Assembly (NCBI GenBank): GCA_964423205.1
Contig: CAYRDX010000007.1
Location: 1-64,000 of the forward strand
Origin: UBA6168 sp964423205
Lineage (GTDB): Bacteria; Bacteroidota; Bacteroidia; Chitinophagales; Saprospiraceae
DNA length: 64,000 bases
Reading direction: 5' to 3'
Positions 26,207-35,240 of the stretch are shown here, piece after piece (positions within the stretch are counted from its first letter, which is position 1; every line of letters starts with the position of its first letter). Below the pieces are notes generated by a model. The model searched no databases. It saw only the letters and a program-made list of their open reading frames with translations, and was not told the DNA's origin. Made by a program: the position numbers and the translations under genes.

Positions 26207-27811
26207 TCAGAATATCGTGCGGTCGATGAAGTTCAGCTTATCGGGATAGTCTGTGGTAAAATGAAGACCCCTGCTTTCCTGCCTCATGGCCGCTGATTTG
26301 GTAATGAGATATGCCAAAGTAGTCAGATTGCGGAGCTCACACAATTGGGGTGACAAAGTGGTCTTGCTGTACAACTCCTCGTTTTCCTTATACAGAATTT
26401 GAATCCTGTCCAATGCTCTTTTCAAACGGACATTTGAGCGAACTATGCCCACATAATAACTCATCAGGTCTTTGAGTTCTTTGGTACTTTGGGTGATAAG
26501 CACCTTTTCTTCCGGCTCCGTAGTTCCATGAGCATTCCAGTCAGGTATTTTCTTGTTCGGCTCGCGTATATCATCAATTTTTGACAGGACATCCACACTG
26601 ATCCGGTGGGCGAACACCATCGCTTCAAGAAGTGAATTGGAAGCCAGTCGATTGGCACCGTGAAGGCCGGTGCAGGTGCATTCTCCTGCAGCATATAATT
26701 TGCGAATAGATGTTTGTCCGAAATCGTTGGTTTGTATTCCTCCACACAAATAGTGGCAGGCTGGAGTCACCGGAATCAAGTCTTTCATAGGGTCAATCCC
26801 AATACTCAGACACTTTTCATAAATATTGGGGAAGTGAGCGATGAACTTATCCTTGTCCAAATGAGTGCAATCAAGGCACATGAATTCAACACCTCTTAAC
26901 TTCATTTCCCTGTCTATTGCCCGGGCAACAATATCCCGTGGAGCCAAACTTCCTCTTTTATCGTATTTGCCCATCAAATCTTCACCCTTTGGTGTTTTCA
27001 GGATTGCACCGAAACCCCTAACTGCTTCACTAATCAGAAAGGCTGGATTATCACCTGCCGGATTGTACAAAGCCGTTGGATGGAATTGCACGAATTCCAT
27101 GTTTTCAATTCTGCCGTTTGCCCGGAATACCATGGCTATGCCATCACCCGTTGCAATGACAGGATTGGTTGTGTTTCTGTAAACCTGACCAGCACCTCCG
27201 GTAGCGAGCACTGTAACTTTGGCTAAAAGTGTTTCTATTTCTCTGGTTTTCTTGTTCAAAGCATAAGCTCCGTAGCACTCAATATCGGGTGTCACCCTTG
27301 TCACCATATACCCCAAATGGTGCTGCGTAATGATGTCGATGGCAAAAAAGTGCTCCAGAATTTCAATGTTGGAATGTTCCTTGGCCTCCTCCAAAAGAGT
27401 TCGTTGAATCTCCCAACCGGTTATATCCTTGTAGTGCAAAATGCGATTTTCACTATGCCCTCCTTCACGGCCCAGGTCGTAAGACTTGGTTTGATTCATA
27501 TCAAATCGAGCTCCCCACTCAATAATTTCCCTGACTCTTTCCGGGCCTTCTTTCACAACTATTTCCACAATTTCACGGTTGCAAAGGCCATCACCGGCAA
27601 TCATAGTGTCGCTGATATGTTTTTCAAAACTGTCCTTTTCCGGATTCCAGACCGCAGCTACACCTCCCTGGGCATAACGGGTGTTGCTTTCTTCGTCACT
27701 TGTTTTAGTTAAAACAGTAATTTTCAAATCCGGCCTTTGTTGGGCTATTTTGATGGCAAAAGTGAGCCCGGCAATTCCAGAGCCGAGAACGAGAATGTCT
27801 GATTTTATCAT
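26207..27811 (-). CDS. nadB: L-aspartate oxidase NadB
   Basis: Oxidises L-aspartate to iminoaspartate with FAD, the first step of de novo NAD synthesis. The ATG at 27811 gives 534 residues, starting MIKSDILVLGSGIAGL with the dinucleotide-binding GSGIAG at 10-15. Other family marks are RYAQGGVAAVW, GREGGHSENRILHY, ITGWEIQRTL, FVQFHPTALY, HYLCGGIQTN and AAGECTCTGLHGANRLASN. This fits the succinate dehydrogenase/fumarate reductase flavoprotein fold. A longer frame to 27850 adds a hydrophobic leader not expected in this cytosolic enzyme. nadA and nadC are not in the window. Confidence 0.95.
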   Translation of the reverse strand: MIKSDILVLGSGIAGLTFAIKIAQQRPDLKITVLTKTSDEESNTRYAQGGVAAVWNPEKDSFEKHISDTMIAGDGLCNREIVEIVVKEGPERVREIIEWGARFDMNQTKSYDLGREGGHSENRILHYKDITGWEIQRTLLEEAKEHSNIEILEHFFAIDIITQHHLGYMVTRVTPDIECYGAYALNKKTREIETLLAKVTVLATGGAGQVYRNTTNPVIATGDGIAMVFRANGRIENMEFVQFHPTALYNPAGDNPAFLISEAVRGFGAILKTPKGEDLMGKYDKRGSLAPRDIVARAIDREMKLRGVEFMCLDCTHLDKDKFIAHFPNIYEKCLSIGIDPMKDLIPVTPACHYLCGGIQTNDFGQTSIRKLYAAGECTCTGLHGANRLASNSLLEAMVFAHRISVDVLSKIDDIREPNKKIPDWNAHGTTEPEEKVLITQSTKELKDLMSYYVGIVRSNVRLKRALDRIQILYKENEELYSKTTLSPQLCELRNLTTLAYLITKSAAMRQESRGLHFTTDYPDKLNFIDRTIF

Positions 27812-27878
27812 AATCGAATAAGTGATTGGCAAAAGTAAAAAAGTTAACACGCAACTTTCATTTCAACTTTTTCAAATC

Positions 27879-29012
27879 ATGGATGACTTCTACCTTTCCG
27901 GCATGGAAGACAAAATAAAAAAGTGGAGATTGATACTGGGTAATCCTGCAGACCCTGAAAAAATGGTTGATTTGGGGGATTCTGAGTTGGGGGTAGATGC
28001 CGTACTGAATGCGCTCTATGACTCCGAACGAAAAGGTGGTTTGGGATCTTCCTCTCCAAATGTAAACCGTTGGCTGGGAGATATCCGAAAGTACTTTCCT
28101 TACTCTATGGTGGAGGTCATGCAGAGGGACGCATTGGAAAGATTGAAACTCGATAAAATACTGAAAGAACCAGAACTGGTGGACAAACTGGAAAAAAATG
28201 TCCATCTGGCCTCCCTCATCATTTCCCTCGCAAGGGTATTGCCCAATGAAACAAAAGAAACTGCGAGGTTGGTTGTCAGGCAAATAGCTGATGAAATTTT
28301 AAAAAAATTTCAACAACCGCTTCGTCAGGCGATGGAAGGGGCAGTCAGACGCAAAGGAAGAAATATAAAACCCCGGCCAAATGAAATTGACTGGCACGAG
28401 ACCATCAGGAAAAACCTTAAAAACTATCAACCTGATTACGCAACCATCATACCCCAATACCTGAGAGGGTTTAACAGAAAGAAGCCTTCTATGAAGCATA
28501 TCGTATTGCTGGTTGACCAGAGTGGCTCCATGGCTTCTTCAGTGGTATATGCTGGAATATTTGGTTCTGTTATTGCCTCTTTACCAGCCCTACAAACCTC
28601 TTTTGTTGTCTTTGATACCGAGGTCATTGATTTAACAGAAGACCTACATGATCCTGTTGAATTGTTATTTGGAGTACAACTTGGAGGCGGAACAGATATC
28701 AATAAAGCCCTGGGCTTTGTATCCCAAATGATTGAAAACCCTGCCGAAACTACCATTTTCTTGATTACAGACCTTTACGAGGGAGGAAATGGTGAAGAAA
28801 TGATAGCTAAGGCCAGGACTATTATGCAAGCAGGCACTCAGCTCATTGTACTCTTGGCATTGAATGATGAAGGTGCGCCTTCATTTGACAGGGCTGTTGC
28901 TTCAAAGTTGGCACAAATGAATATACCTGCTTTTGGATGTTCGCCGCACAAATTTCCCGACTTGTTTGCAGCTGCTTTAGAAAAGAGAGACTTAACTGTA
29001 TGGTCGACCTGA
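27879..29012 (+). CDS. VWA-domain protein
   Basis: A 377-residue protein starting at the ATG at 27879 (MDDFYLSGMEDKIKKWRL); an alternative Met lies eight codons on. The first 200 residues are helical and charged. Residues 207-360 are a von Willebrand factor A domain with a full MIDAS: D-Q-S-G-S in LLVDQSGSMASSV, Thr in LGGGTDINKAL and Asp in LITDLYEGG. Such cytosolic VWA proteins usually act with a MoxR/AAA ATPase as a metal-insertion or remodelling chaperone pair, but no AAA gene is adjacent. Convergent with the next gene (21 bases between stops). Confidence 0.85.
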   Translation: MDDFYLSGMEDKIKKWRLILGNPADPEKMVDLGDSELGVDAVLNALYDSERKGGLGSSSPNVNRWLGDIRKYFPYSMVEVMQRDALERLKLDKILKEPELVDKLEKNVHLASLIISLARVLPNETKETARLVVRQIADEILKKFQQPLRQAMEGAVRRKGRNIKPRPNEIDWHETIRKNLKNYQPDYATIIPQYLRGFNRKKPSMKHIVLLVDQSGSMASSVVYAGIFGSVIASLPALQTSFVVFDTEVIDLTEDLHDPVELLFGVQLGGGTDINKALGFVSQMIENPAETTIFLITDLYEGGNGEEMIAKARTIMQAGTQLIVLLALNDEGAPSFDRAVASKLAQMNIPAFGCSPHKFPDLFAAALEKRDLTVWST

Positions 29013-29033
29013 AAACCTGTCAAGGGAAAATTA

Positions 29034-29960
29034 TTACAGTTTCAGCTCTTTTCTGCGGTATTCAAAATCTGAGCCGTTCTCTTTCCAATAGGCTGATTTT
29101 ATGCTTTCCAATAGTTGACCCGATGAAAAAATTTGACCGTTTTGCGTCTCTTCCCAATTGAGAATTTTATGAGGGAACTCGGTTTCAAATCCAATCTTAA
29201 GCGTTCTGTCAACGTGCAAATATTCCAGAATAAGATAGGACATCGATTCTTTGTTCTCAATGCGCAAACGTGCTTGAGTTGGTTTTAGCTTTTTGTGCAA
29301 AAGCCTTGATGAAAATAGAGAAGGGATTACTTCGATATTTCCAATGGGGATAGAAGACGGGTTAATTCTGATTTTATTCCAGATTTCATCTTCGAGCAAG
29401 GCAGTACCGATTTGAAATTTATCATCTCCTTCTGCTTCAAAATATGAAAGACTGTTAATTTGATAACTATTCCCATTTAGATTCAACTGAGTAGAAGTCT
29501 GGCCGCACCATTCCTGGACAGTCGAAATTGCTTTCAGCGAATTCGGATGTTTAGCATAATCAACCGGGGTAAAAATTGATGCCATCATGGAGTAATCATA
29601 AATCCCGGTAATGAAATGGATTATTCTGTTAAGTTTCAGAACAGATACCTTGTCACGCCAGTTTTCCTCCGGATAATCGAGCTTTACATGTTTTGATTTA
29701 GAAAAATCCTCCGTTACGAAAACCATAATTTGTTTTCCCTCACGAATTTCACCATATCGATTTTGTTTTATGGTGTATGAGCAAATTTCTGCCTCGCCTT
29801 TATACCAGTAGTCAGCAAATTGATTTTCTGAAACATCAGCAACTTTTTCGAGGACCACATTTTTAGCTGCTGATTGAGAGATTGGGTTGCAATTATATAA
29901 AACCAATACAAAGGTTAGAAGAGCTAAAAAAATGGAGAATCCCCAGGTGAAATACTTCAT
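29034..29960 (-). CDS. Lipoprotein of the Bacteroidota family often mislabelled septum formation inhibitor Maf
   Basis: A 308-residue exported protein, N-terminal helix FSIFLALLTFVLVLY followed by N-C, so it is probably a lipoprotein with the Cys at residue 24. Recognisable family segments are YWYKGEAEICSYTIKQ, RYGEIREGKQIMVFVTEDFS, HFITGIYDYSMMASIFTPV and VQEWCGQTSTQLN. This family carries a Maf label in many annotations, but it lacks the Maf nucleotide pyrophosphatase motifs and is larger and exported. Its true function is unknown. Confidence 0.75.
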   Translation of the reverse strand: MKYFTWGFSIFLALLTFVLVLYNCNPISQSAAKNVVLEKVADVSENQFADYWYKGEAEICSYTIKQNRYGEIREGKQIMVFVTEDFSKSKHVKLDYPEENWRDKVSVLKLNRIIHFITGIYDYSMMASIFTPVDYAKHPNSLKAISTVQEWCGQTSTQLNLNGNSYQINSLSYFEAEGDDKFQIGTALLEDEIWNKIRINPSSIPIGNIEVIPSLFSSRLLHKKLKPTQARLRIENKESMSYLILEYLHVDRTLKIGFETEFPHKILNWEETQNGQIFSSGQLLESIKSAYWKENGSDFEYRRKELKL

Positions 29961-30229
29961 GGTGTGAATAGATTTTATTCAGGTCGCTAAGAACATAAGC
30001 CTTTTCGCAGCCTTCAAGGAAAAACAACAATTTATCACCCCTTAATTGTTCAGATAATTCCTAATTTTACATCCGAATCTCAACGGAATCCCCTGATTAA
30101 TAATCCAATGCAAACAATTTCAGGAAACAGGCAGTAAGATTTAATGAACTGCACAAGTTCTCGACTATGAGTTTAGCCTATTCTACTTATATTAATATTG
30201 CCGAAACTGGAATTTTTCCTGAACCACTT

Positions 30230-31189
30230 ATGGCAACTGTATCAAATAAAATAATGGAAGTAAAACTCTTTTCTGGTACGAGTTCGCGTTATCTCGCCGA
30301 AAAAATAGCGGACTATTATGGACAACCACTAGGCGACGTTGTCCTAAATCGTTTTAGCGATGGTGAAATGCAGCCCGTCATCCAGGAATCGGTGAGGGGC
30401 TCTTTTGTTTTTTTCGTGCAGTCCACTTTTTCACCTGCTGAAAACCTGATGGAACTACTGTTGATGGTTGATGCCGCAAAACGCGCCTCCGCCGGATATA
30501 TTACAGCAGTAATACCCTATTTTGGTTATGCCCGGCAAGACAGAAAAGACAAACCCAGGGTTCCAATTTCGGCTAAATTGGTAGCTGAACTATTGCAGGC
30601 AGCAGGCGCGAACAGGGTGATGACAATGGATTTTCACGCTGATCAAATTCAGGGATTCTTCGATATACCTGTTGACCACCTTAAAAGTGAGGCTATTTAC
30701 ATGCCTTACCTTCAAACCCAGAACCTGGATAATGTAGTCTTTGCATCTCCAGATGTCGGAGGCGTAAAAAGAGCCCGGACATTTGCCAAGTACTTCGAAA
30801 AGGGTCTTGTCATTTGCGATAAGTATAGAAAGAAGGCAAATGAATTAGCTGGAATGACGGTAATCGGTGACGTTAATGGATATGACGTGATATTAGTGGA
30901 TGATCTTGTAGATACTGCCGGAACCGTATGCAGGGCTGCTGATGCTATTATGCAGCAAAACGCAAAGAGTGTCAGAGCTTTTTGTACGCATCCTGTTCTT
31001 TCAGGGAATGCCATTTCCAATATTGAAAATTCTGCTCTAAGTGAATTAATTGTTTGCGATACGATTCCGATTCTCCCCTCAAAACATTCCAAGAAAATAA
31101 AAGTGCTTTCTACCGCTAAATTGTTTGCCAGGGCTATACGCAATACACATGAACACCGCTCATTGTCAGCATTGTTTATTGATGGTTAA
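30230..31189 (+). CDS. prs: Ribose-phosphate pyrophosphokinase (PRPP synthetase)
   Basis: Makes PRPP from ribose-5-phosphate and ATP for nucleotide, His, Trp and NAD synthesis. The ATG at 30230 gives 319 residues, the normal length, with the family start KIMEVKLFSGTSSRYLAEKI. Motifs: FSDGEMQPVIQESVRG, VIPYFGYARQDRKDKPR (ATP flag region), TMDFHADQIQGFF (catalytic His), and the PRPP loop VILVDDLVDTAGT. The upstream in-frame ATG at 30167 would add 21 residues with no family counterpart. Convergent with the first ArsR gene. Confidence 0.96.
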   Translation: MATVSNKIMEVKLFSGTSSRYLAEKIADYYGQPLGDVVLNRFSDGEMQPVIQESVRGSFVFFVQSTFSPAENLMELLLMVDAAKRASAGYITAVIPYFGYARQDRKDKPRVPISAKLVAELLQAAGANRVMTMDFHADQIQGFFDIPVDHLKSEAIYMPYLQTQNLDNVVFASPDVGGVKRARTFAKYFEKGLVICDKYRKKANELAGMTVIGDVNGYDVILVDDLVDTAGTVCRAADAIMQQNAKSVRAFCTHPVLSGNAISNIENSALSELIVCDTIPILPSKHSKKIKVLSTAKLFARAIRNTHEHRSLSALFIDG

Positions 31190-31215
31190 AACCTCCAGCC
31201 TTACTTCAAGAAGAA

Positions 31216-31530
31216 TTACTCAGCGGGCTTTTCCAGGAAGTGGTCTATAGCTTTGACGGCATTAGCAAGTTTGTCGTAATCGACGGTGTAATGAATAAAC
31301 TTACCATCCCTTTGCGTATCGACTAATCCCGCCATCCTCAATATTCGAAGATGTTGTGAGGTAATAGACTGCTCCAGCTTGAGGGTATTGTAAATCTTGT
31401 TTACGTTGATGGTGTCGTTCTGGTCTATAAACTGTAGGATTTTCATTCTGAGTGGATGGGCAAGCGCCCGTAGGATTTCAGATGATACCTGAAGCTTATC
31501 ATTATTGATGCTTACCTTAGCCTTTCTCAT
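31216..31530 (-). CDS. ArsR-type winged-helix repressor (first of two)
   Basis: A 104-residue protein from the ATG at 31530. Winged-helix HTH: LAHPLRMKILQFI, recognition helix EQSITSQHLRILRMAGL, and wing QRDGKFIHYTVD. It contains no Cys at all, so it cannot be a thiol-based metal sensor such as ArsR or CadC. It closely resembles the protein encoded at 31793-32131 (shared LEQS-x-x-SQHL-x-ILR-x-AG and GKFI-x-Y). A terminator of the second regulator lies between them, so each has its own transcript. The signal and targets are unknown. Confidence 0.88.
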   Translation of the reverse strand: MRKAKVSINNDKLQVSSEILRALAHPLRMKILQFIDQNDTINVNKIYNTLKLEQSITSQHLRILRMAGLVDTQRDGKFIHYTVDYDKLANAVKAIDHFLEKPAE

Positions 31531-31559
31531 AGAAGTCTTTTTTATAGAAGTTAATTGCG

Positions 31560-31577
31560 TTAGCAAATATGCGCTAA
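31560..31577. promoter_or_regulatory. Inverted repeat upstream of the first ArsR gene
   Basis: TTAGC (31560-31564) and GCTAA (31573-31577) are separated by eight bases, centred about 38 bases upstream of the start at 31530. A plausible operator for autoregulation, but short and not proven. Confidence 0.3.
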
Positions 31578-31601
31578 TTAATTATTTTTTCAAAATCGGT
31601 A

Positions 31602-31637
31602 TAAAAAAAATGCTGTAAACTTCGAGAGTTACAGCAT
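31602..31637 (-). terminator. Rho-independent terminator of the second ArsR gene
   Basis: On the minus strand, ATGCTGTAACT pairs with AGTTTACAGCAT (one bulge) around a short CTCGA-like loop, then eight T. Plus-strand span 31610-31637 with the T-run complement at 31603-31610. It is about 155 bases beyond the stop at 31793. Confidence 0.75.
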
Positions 31638-31792
31638 TCTTGAATTCTAATAAATACAGACCTGATAATCTGTATAAGCGTGGAATTATATTGTTACAAA
31701 GGGAATAGTCGAATGTAATTCTTATTTGTCACAGGATTATTTTAATTATCAAGAAAGCCGTTTTCCCTCAAAATAGTCGTTTCCAATTAGTC

Positions 31793-32131
31793 TTAAGCAG
31801 CAAGCTCTTCAACGAGACCAGAAATCTGAGCTAACCTGTCTTTATCCAAGGAGTAAAAAATGAATTTGCCTTGTCTGTCGGTAGCTACCACGCCGGCACG
31901 GCGAAGAATTGCAAGATGCTGAGATGCGACTGATTGTTCGAGACGGAGCTTAATGTAAATATCTGTAACTGTCATTTGCTCGTTCTCTTCTAAAAGGTCA
32001 ATCATGCGCTGACGTAGCTTATGATTGATAGCCCTAAGTACAAGAACTGCTTTTCTTAGCTCAGCGTAGTCTAATTGAATCTCTTGTTTTCCCTTCTTAA
32101 GAACAATAGTCTCGCTTTTTTGCTTTCTCAT
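31793..32131 (-). CDS. ArsR-type winged-helix repressor (second of two)
   Basis: A 112-residue protein. The basic N-terminal extension (MRKQKSETIVLKKGKQE) precedes the winged helix: INHKLRQRMIDLL, recognition helix EQSVASQHLAILRRAGV, wing DRQGKFIFYSLD. No Cys is present. It is a clear paralogue of the neighbour at 31216-31530. In its upstream region is a perfect 16-base palindrome with a repeated half-site, a candidate self-binding operator. It may regulate itself or its sister. Confidence 0.88.
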   Translation of the reverse strand: MRKQKSETIVLKKGKQEIQLDYAELRKAVLVLRAINHKLRQRMIDLLEENEQMTVTDIYIKLRLEQSVASQHLAILRRAGVVATDRQGKFIFYSLDKDRLAQISGLVEELAA

Positions 32132-32194
32132 ATTTATGTTTTTTTATAGATGGTTAAAAAATTGCTTTCATAGAACGTGTGAAGCTTAGTTCAC

Positions 32195-32283
32195 TCCTTA
32201 ATAAATTAAGGAAATTCTGATACAAGGTTAACCAAGAACTGTACCAATCAAATTAATACATTCCCTCCTTAATGTTTAAACCC
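32195..32283. promoter_or_regulatory. Palindrome and repeated half-site upstream of the second ArsR gene
   Basis: CCTTAAT-AA-ATTAAGG (32196-32211) is a perfect 7+7 palindrome about 65 bases upstream of the start at 32131. The half-site CTCCTTAAT recurs at 32275-32283. Both fit a winged-helix dimer operator. Confidence 0.45.
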
Positions 32284-32376
32284 CATAGTTTCAGGGCGAA
32301 ATTATGGAGGGAAATTCAAAATAAAAAGAATTTCGAAGTATTATTTTTTTTAATGTGTACTTTTCGGCATTTGTAG

Positions 32377-33078
32377 CTACTTGGGATCGAATTGAAAAGG
32401 TTTTTTCTTTGAAGTAGTTACGTTTGGCGATTTTTGATAATTTGGAGCAAAGGAGGCTAAATCCTCAAAATTTTTGTCTTCAAAAGCGCGAAAAGATAGT
32501 GGAGCTAAATGAGCAGATGAACAGTTGACTGTACTAAAAAAAGCTAAGGGTGAGTGGATGGTATTTTTGCACTTCTGCGAACCGTTACCTGAAAAAAAGA
32601 CTACCTGATTTTTATTGAAAAATTCTTCAAAAGAATGCCCGTCAATGACAATCGATTCCGAAGGCTTTACCACTTTTCCAAAAAAATCGAAAATTGAACA
32701 GTACACCTCCATTCTTCTGGCATCAATCATCGGGCAATAGAGTGCATTTTTACCAACTTCCAAAATAGTCGCCAGTGCTATTGATTCAAGAGTATCTACA
32801 CTAATAAGTGGCAGGTTTAAGGCATAGCAAATTCCCTTAGCTGTTGACGCACCAACACGTAAAGATGTATAGGAGCCGGGACCACTGCTCACCGCAACAG
32901 CATCAATCTGATTCATTGACAAATCAATATCAGCCAGACAGTTTTCGATCAACAAAGTAATGGAGCGGGCATGATCATGTGGCTTATCAGCTTCATGAAT
33001 GGCCAAAACATCGTTTTCATCACTGATACAAACGGAACATAGATCAGTAGCTGTTTCAAGATTTAAAATGATCGGCAT
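32377..33078 (-). CDS. tsaB: tRNA threonylcarbamoyladenosine biosynthesis protein TsaB
   Basis: Partner of TsaD in making t6A at position 37 of ANN-decoding tRNAs. The 233-residue ASKHA-fold protein opens MPIILNLETATDLCSVCI; other TsaB marks are KPHDHARSITLLIENCL, VAVSSGPGSYTSLRVGASTAKG (given as family landmark, residues about 62-83) and LPLISVDTLESIA. It lacks the TsaD metal site, as expected of TsaB. The C-terminal 60 residues diverge. Divergent from prfA across about 190 bases. Confidence 0.92.
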   Translation of the reverse strand: MPIILNLETATDLCSVCISDENDVLAIHEADKPHDHARSITLLIENCLADIDLSMNQIDAVAVSSGPGSYTSLRVGASTAKGICYALNLPLISVDTLESIALATILEVGKNALYCPMIDARRMEVYCSIFDFFGKVVKPSESIVIDGHSFEEFFNKNQVVFFSGNGSQKCKNTIHSPLAFFSTVNCSSAHLAPLSFRAFEDKNFEDLASFAPNYQKSPNVTTSKKKPFQFDPK

Positions 33079-33266
33079 CAGAGATGATTTAGAATAATTT
33101 ACGACAATGAAAACTCCCCCGCCAACAAAGAAGTACTAACTTTGAGCCTCAATTTTCGGAAATCTTTTTGTTTTGAAAAATTCGTTCAAATTAATCTTCT
33201 TGTAGCAACTTTTCGTTTCTAATCCATCCTGACGAATTATTACCTGTTTAAAACTGGATTTTATTC

Positions 33267-34337
33267 ATGACTGATAAACTAGAATCACTTTATATACATT
33301 ATCAGCATTTGGAAGAACAAATGTCTGATCCGGAGATCATCAACGACCAGGAGCGTTATGCGAAAATAAGCAAAGACTATTTCAAGCTCAAGGAAATTGC
33401 TGATGGGTATCTGAGACTTAAAAAACTCAAAGAAGACATTCAATCTGCCAGGGAACTCCAAAGGGAAAAGGATGAGGAAATCCGTGAAATGGCAAGACAA
33501 GAACTCGAAAGCCTCGAAAATGATAAGGAAGGACTGGAAGAAGAATTGAGATTGTTACTCATCCCAAAAGACCCAGAAGATGAGAAAGATATTGTTTTTG
33601 AAATTCGGGCCGGGACTGGCGGCGATGAAGCAAGTTTGTTTGCTGGAGATCTTTTTCGCATGTATTCCAAGTACTTTGAATCACAAGGCTGGAAAACTGA
33701 GGTGCTTTACGAAAACGAAGGTACTGTCGGCGGCTATAAGGAAATATCTATTGAGGTAAAAGGGCAGGATGTGTATGGAAAGATGAAATTTGAATCTGGT
33801 GCTCATCGAGTACAAAGGGTGCCGGAAACAGAATCAAAAGGTCGTGTTCATACCTCAGCAGCTACTGTAGCCGTGATGCCTAAAATGGAAATGGCGGATG
33901 TCAATATCCATAAGTCAGACCTGAAAGTAGATACTTTCCGGTCAAGTGGAGCTGGTGGCCAGCACGTCAACAAAACGGAATCAGGTATTCGCATTACCCA
34001 TACGCCAACCGGGGTGGTCGTGGAATGTACAGAAGGTCGTTCACAACACTCCAATAGAGAGATTGCAGAGCAGAGGCTTTACCAAAAGATTTGGGAAATG
34101 CAGCATGATAAGATACAGTCTGAACTGGCTGCTCACCGAAAATCCCTGGTAGGCTCTGGTGATAGGTCAGAAAAAATAAGAACCTATAATTTTCCGCAAA
34201 ACAGAGTTACCGACCATCGTATTGACCTGACACTTTATAATCTCGACCAGATTCTGGAAGGTGAGATGGAAAAAATCATTGAGGCGCTTCAGATTGCAGA
34301 AAACGCTGAAAAACTGAAGGCCGAGGAATCCATCTAG
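33267..34337 (+). CDS. prfA: Peptide chain release factor 1
   Basis: Recognises UAA and UAG and triggers peptide release on the ribosome. 356 residues, the normal length. The codon-recognition PxT tripeptide is P-E-T in QRVPETESKGR (family usually PAT/PVT/PET), distinguishing RF1 from RF2 (SPF). The catalytic GGQ is at residues 230-232 in GAGGQHVNKTES, and its Gln is the normal target of PrmC methylation; prmC is not next door. The N-terminal coiled-coil (residues 1-100) is typical. Convergent with the Omp28-like gene (eight bases between stops). Confidence 0.97.
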   Translation: MTDKLESLYIHYQHLEEQMSDPEIINDQERYAKISKDYFKLKEIADGYLRLKKLKEDIQSARELQREKDEEIREMARQELESLENDKEGLEEELRLLLIPKDPEDEKDIVFEIRAGTGGDEASLFAGDLFRMYSKYFESQGWKTEVLYENEGTVGGYKEISIEVKGQDVYGKMKFESGAHRVQRVPETESKGRVHTSAATVAVMPKMEMADVNIHKSDLKVDTFRSSGAGGQHVNKTESGIRITHTPTGVVVECTEGRSQHSNREIAEQRLYQKIWEMQHDKIQSELAAHRKSLVGSGDRSEKIRTYNFPQNRVTDHRIDLTLYNLDQILEGEMEKIIEALQIAENAEKLKAEESI

Positions 34338-34345
34338 GTTATTAG

Positions 34346-35197
34346 CTATTCGATTACTTTTTTTTCATGGGCTTGAAGAACTGTTTTTTCGCTAGCCCCA
34401 AAGTGAACAAATGCTATAACACTACAATCTGCTTCTTTCCAATCAGGTGGTAACTTATATTCAAAAGACTTTGTAATGACGTCCCGTGCACGTAAAGGAA
34501 AGGCTAATGGTTCACCATCAAAAGGCGTCAACATTTTCCTTAAAACATGTTTATGCACATAATCCACTTTTGGCGTTGAACTACCGGGTGCCAGTTGCAG
34601 GTCAACTATGTTATTCTCCACAACCATGACACTCAATTTGACCGATGCCAATGAAATATTTTCCTGAACAAAAATAGTGGACGTCAAAGTCAGATTCCTC
34701 GTACCGGAGTTATAGCTTGTTTTTAGGTCAATTTTCACTTTTGGCTCCAGCTGCTTTTCAGTGTTAATGAATCCTGCCCAAGACCCTGAACCAAGCTGTA
34801 ATCCAAATTGTCCGTCAAATTTCTTTCTGTTTACTATGGCGGTTGGATAACTGAATGGCTTTTCCAAAAAATCAAGCAGCAGATTTCCTTCATGCGTTCT
34901 GAAATCATACTTACTCTGCGGATACGGAGGAGAAAAGTCTCCGGCATGAATGGAGACTACAACCAACTGTGCACCATGTACTTTTTTTAAGTCTTCAATA
35001 GCTGCACTTCCTGCCGGACAATTCACGCAACGCACCCCGGTAAATTCTTCTATCAACACCTGCCGCTTTTGTTCTTTTATATTGACAGGAGGCTCTATCT
35101 GCTCCTCAACACCAGTAACTATCGGCTGTATTTCAACACAGGCTGACAATATAATTGTTAGAATAAGTATAGCTGAAACCCATTTTATCGATCTCAT
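34346..35197 (-). CDS. Omp28-related lipoprotein with a thioredoxin-like CxxC
   Basis: A 283-residue exported protein. The ATG at 35197 follows an AGGAAG stretch and starts a lipoprotein signal MRSIKWVSAILILTIILSAC; the ATG at 35227 gives a longer n-region and is possible, while the longest frame (35260) runs into the upstream gene. Residues 47-150 are thioredoxin-like with VLIEEFTGVRCVNCPAG, a C-x-x-C spaced as in Omp28 proteins. A beta-rich C-terminal half follows. It is on the same strand directly after the DUF6029 gene. Possibly a surface or periplasmic redox protein; the substrate is unknown. Confidence 0.85.
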   Translation of the reverse strand: MRSIKWVSAILILTIILSACVEIQPIVTGVEEQIEPPVNIKEQKRQVLIEEFTGVRCVNCPAGSAAIEDLKKVHGAQLVVVSIHAGDFSPPYPQSKYDFRTHEGNLLLDFLEKPFSYPTAIVNRKKFDGQFGLQLGSGSWAGFINTEKQLEPKVKIDLKTSYNSGTRNLTLTSTIFVQENISLASVKLSVMVVENNIVDLQLAPGSSTPKVDYVHKHVLRKMLTPFDGEPLAFPLRARDVITKSFEYKLPPDWKEADCSVIAFVHFGASEKTVLQAHEKKVIE

Positions 35198-35240
35198 TCT
35201 TCCTATTTTCAGTTTGAATTTTCTCATTTGAGGTGATGTA

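Noticed and set aside
33137..33144. TAACTTTG upstream of prfA as a -7 element
   Set aside because: No TTG at an acceptable distance upstream, so it was not listed.
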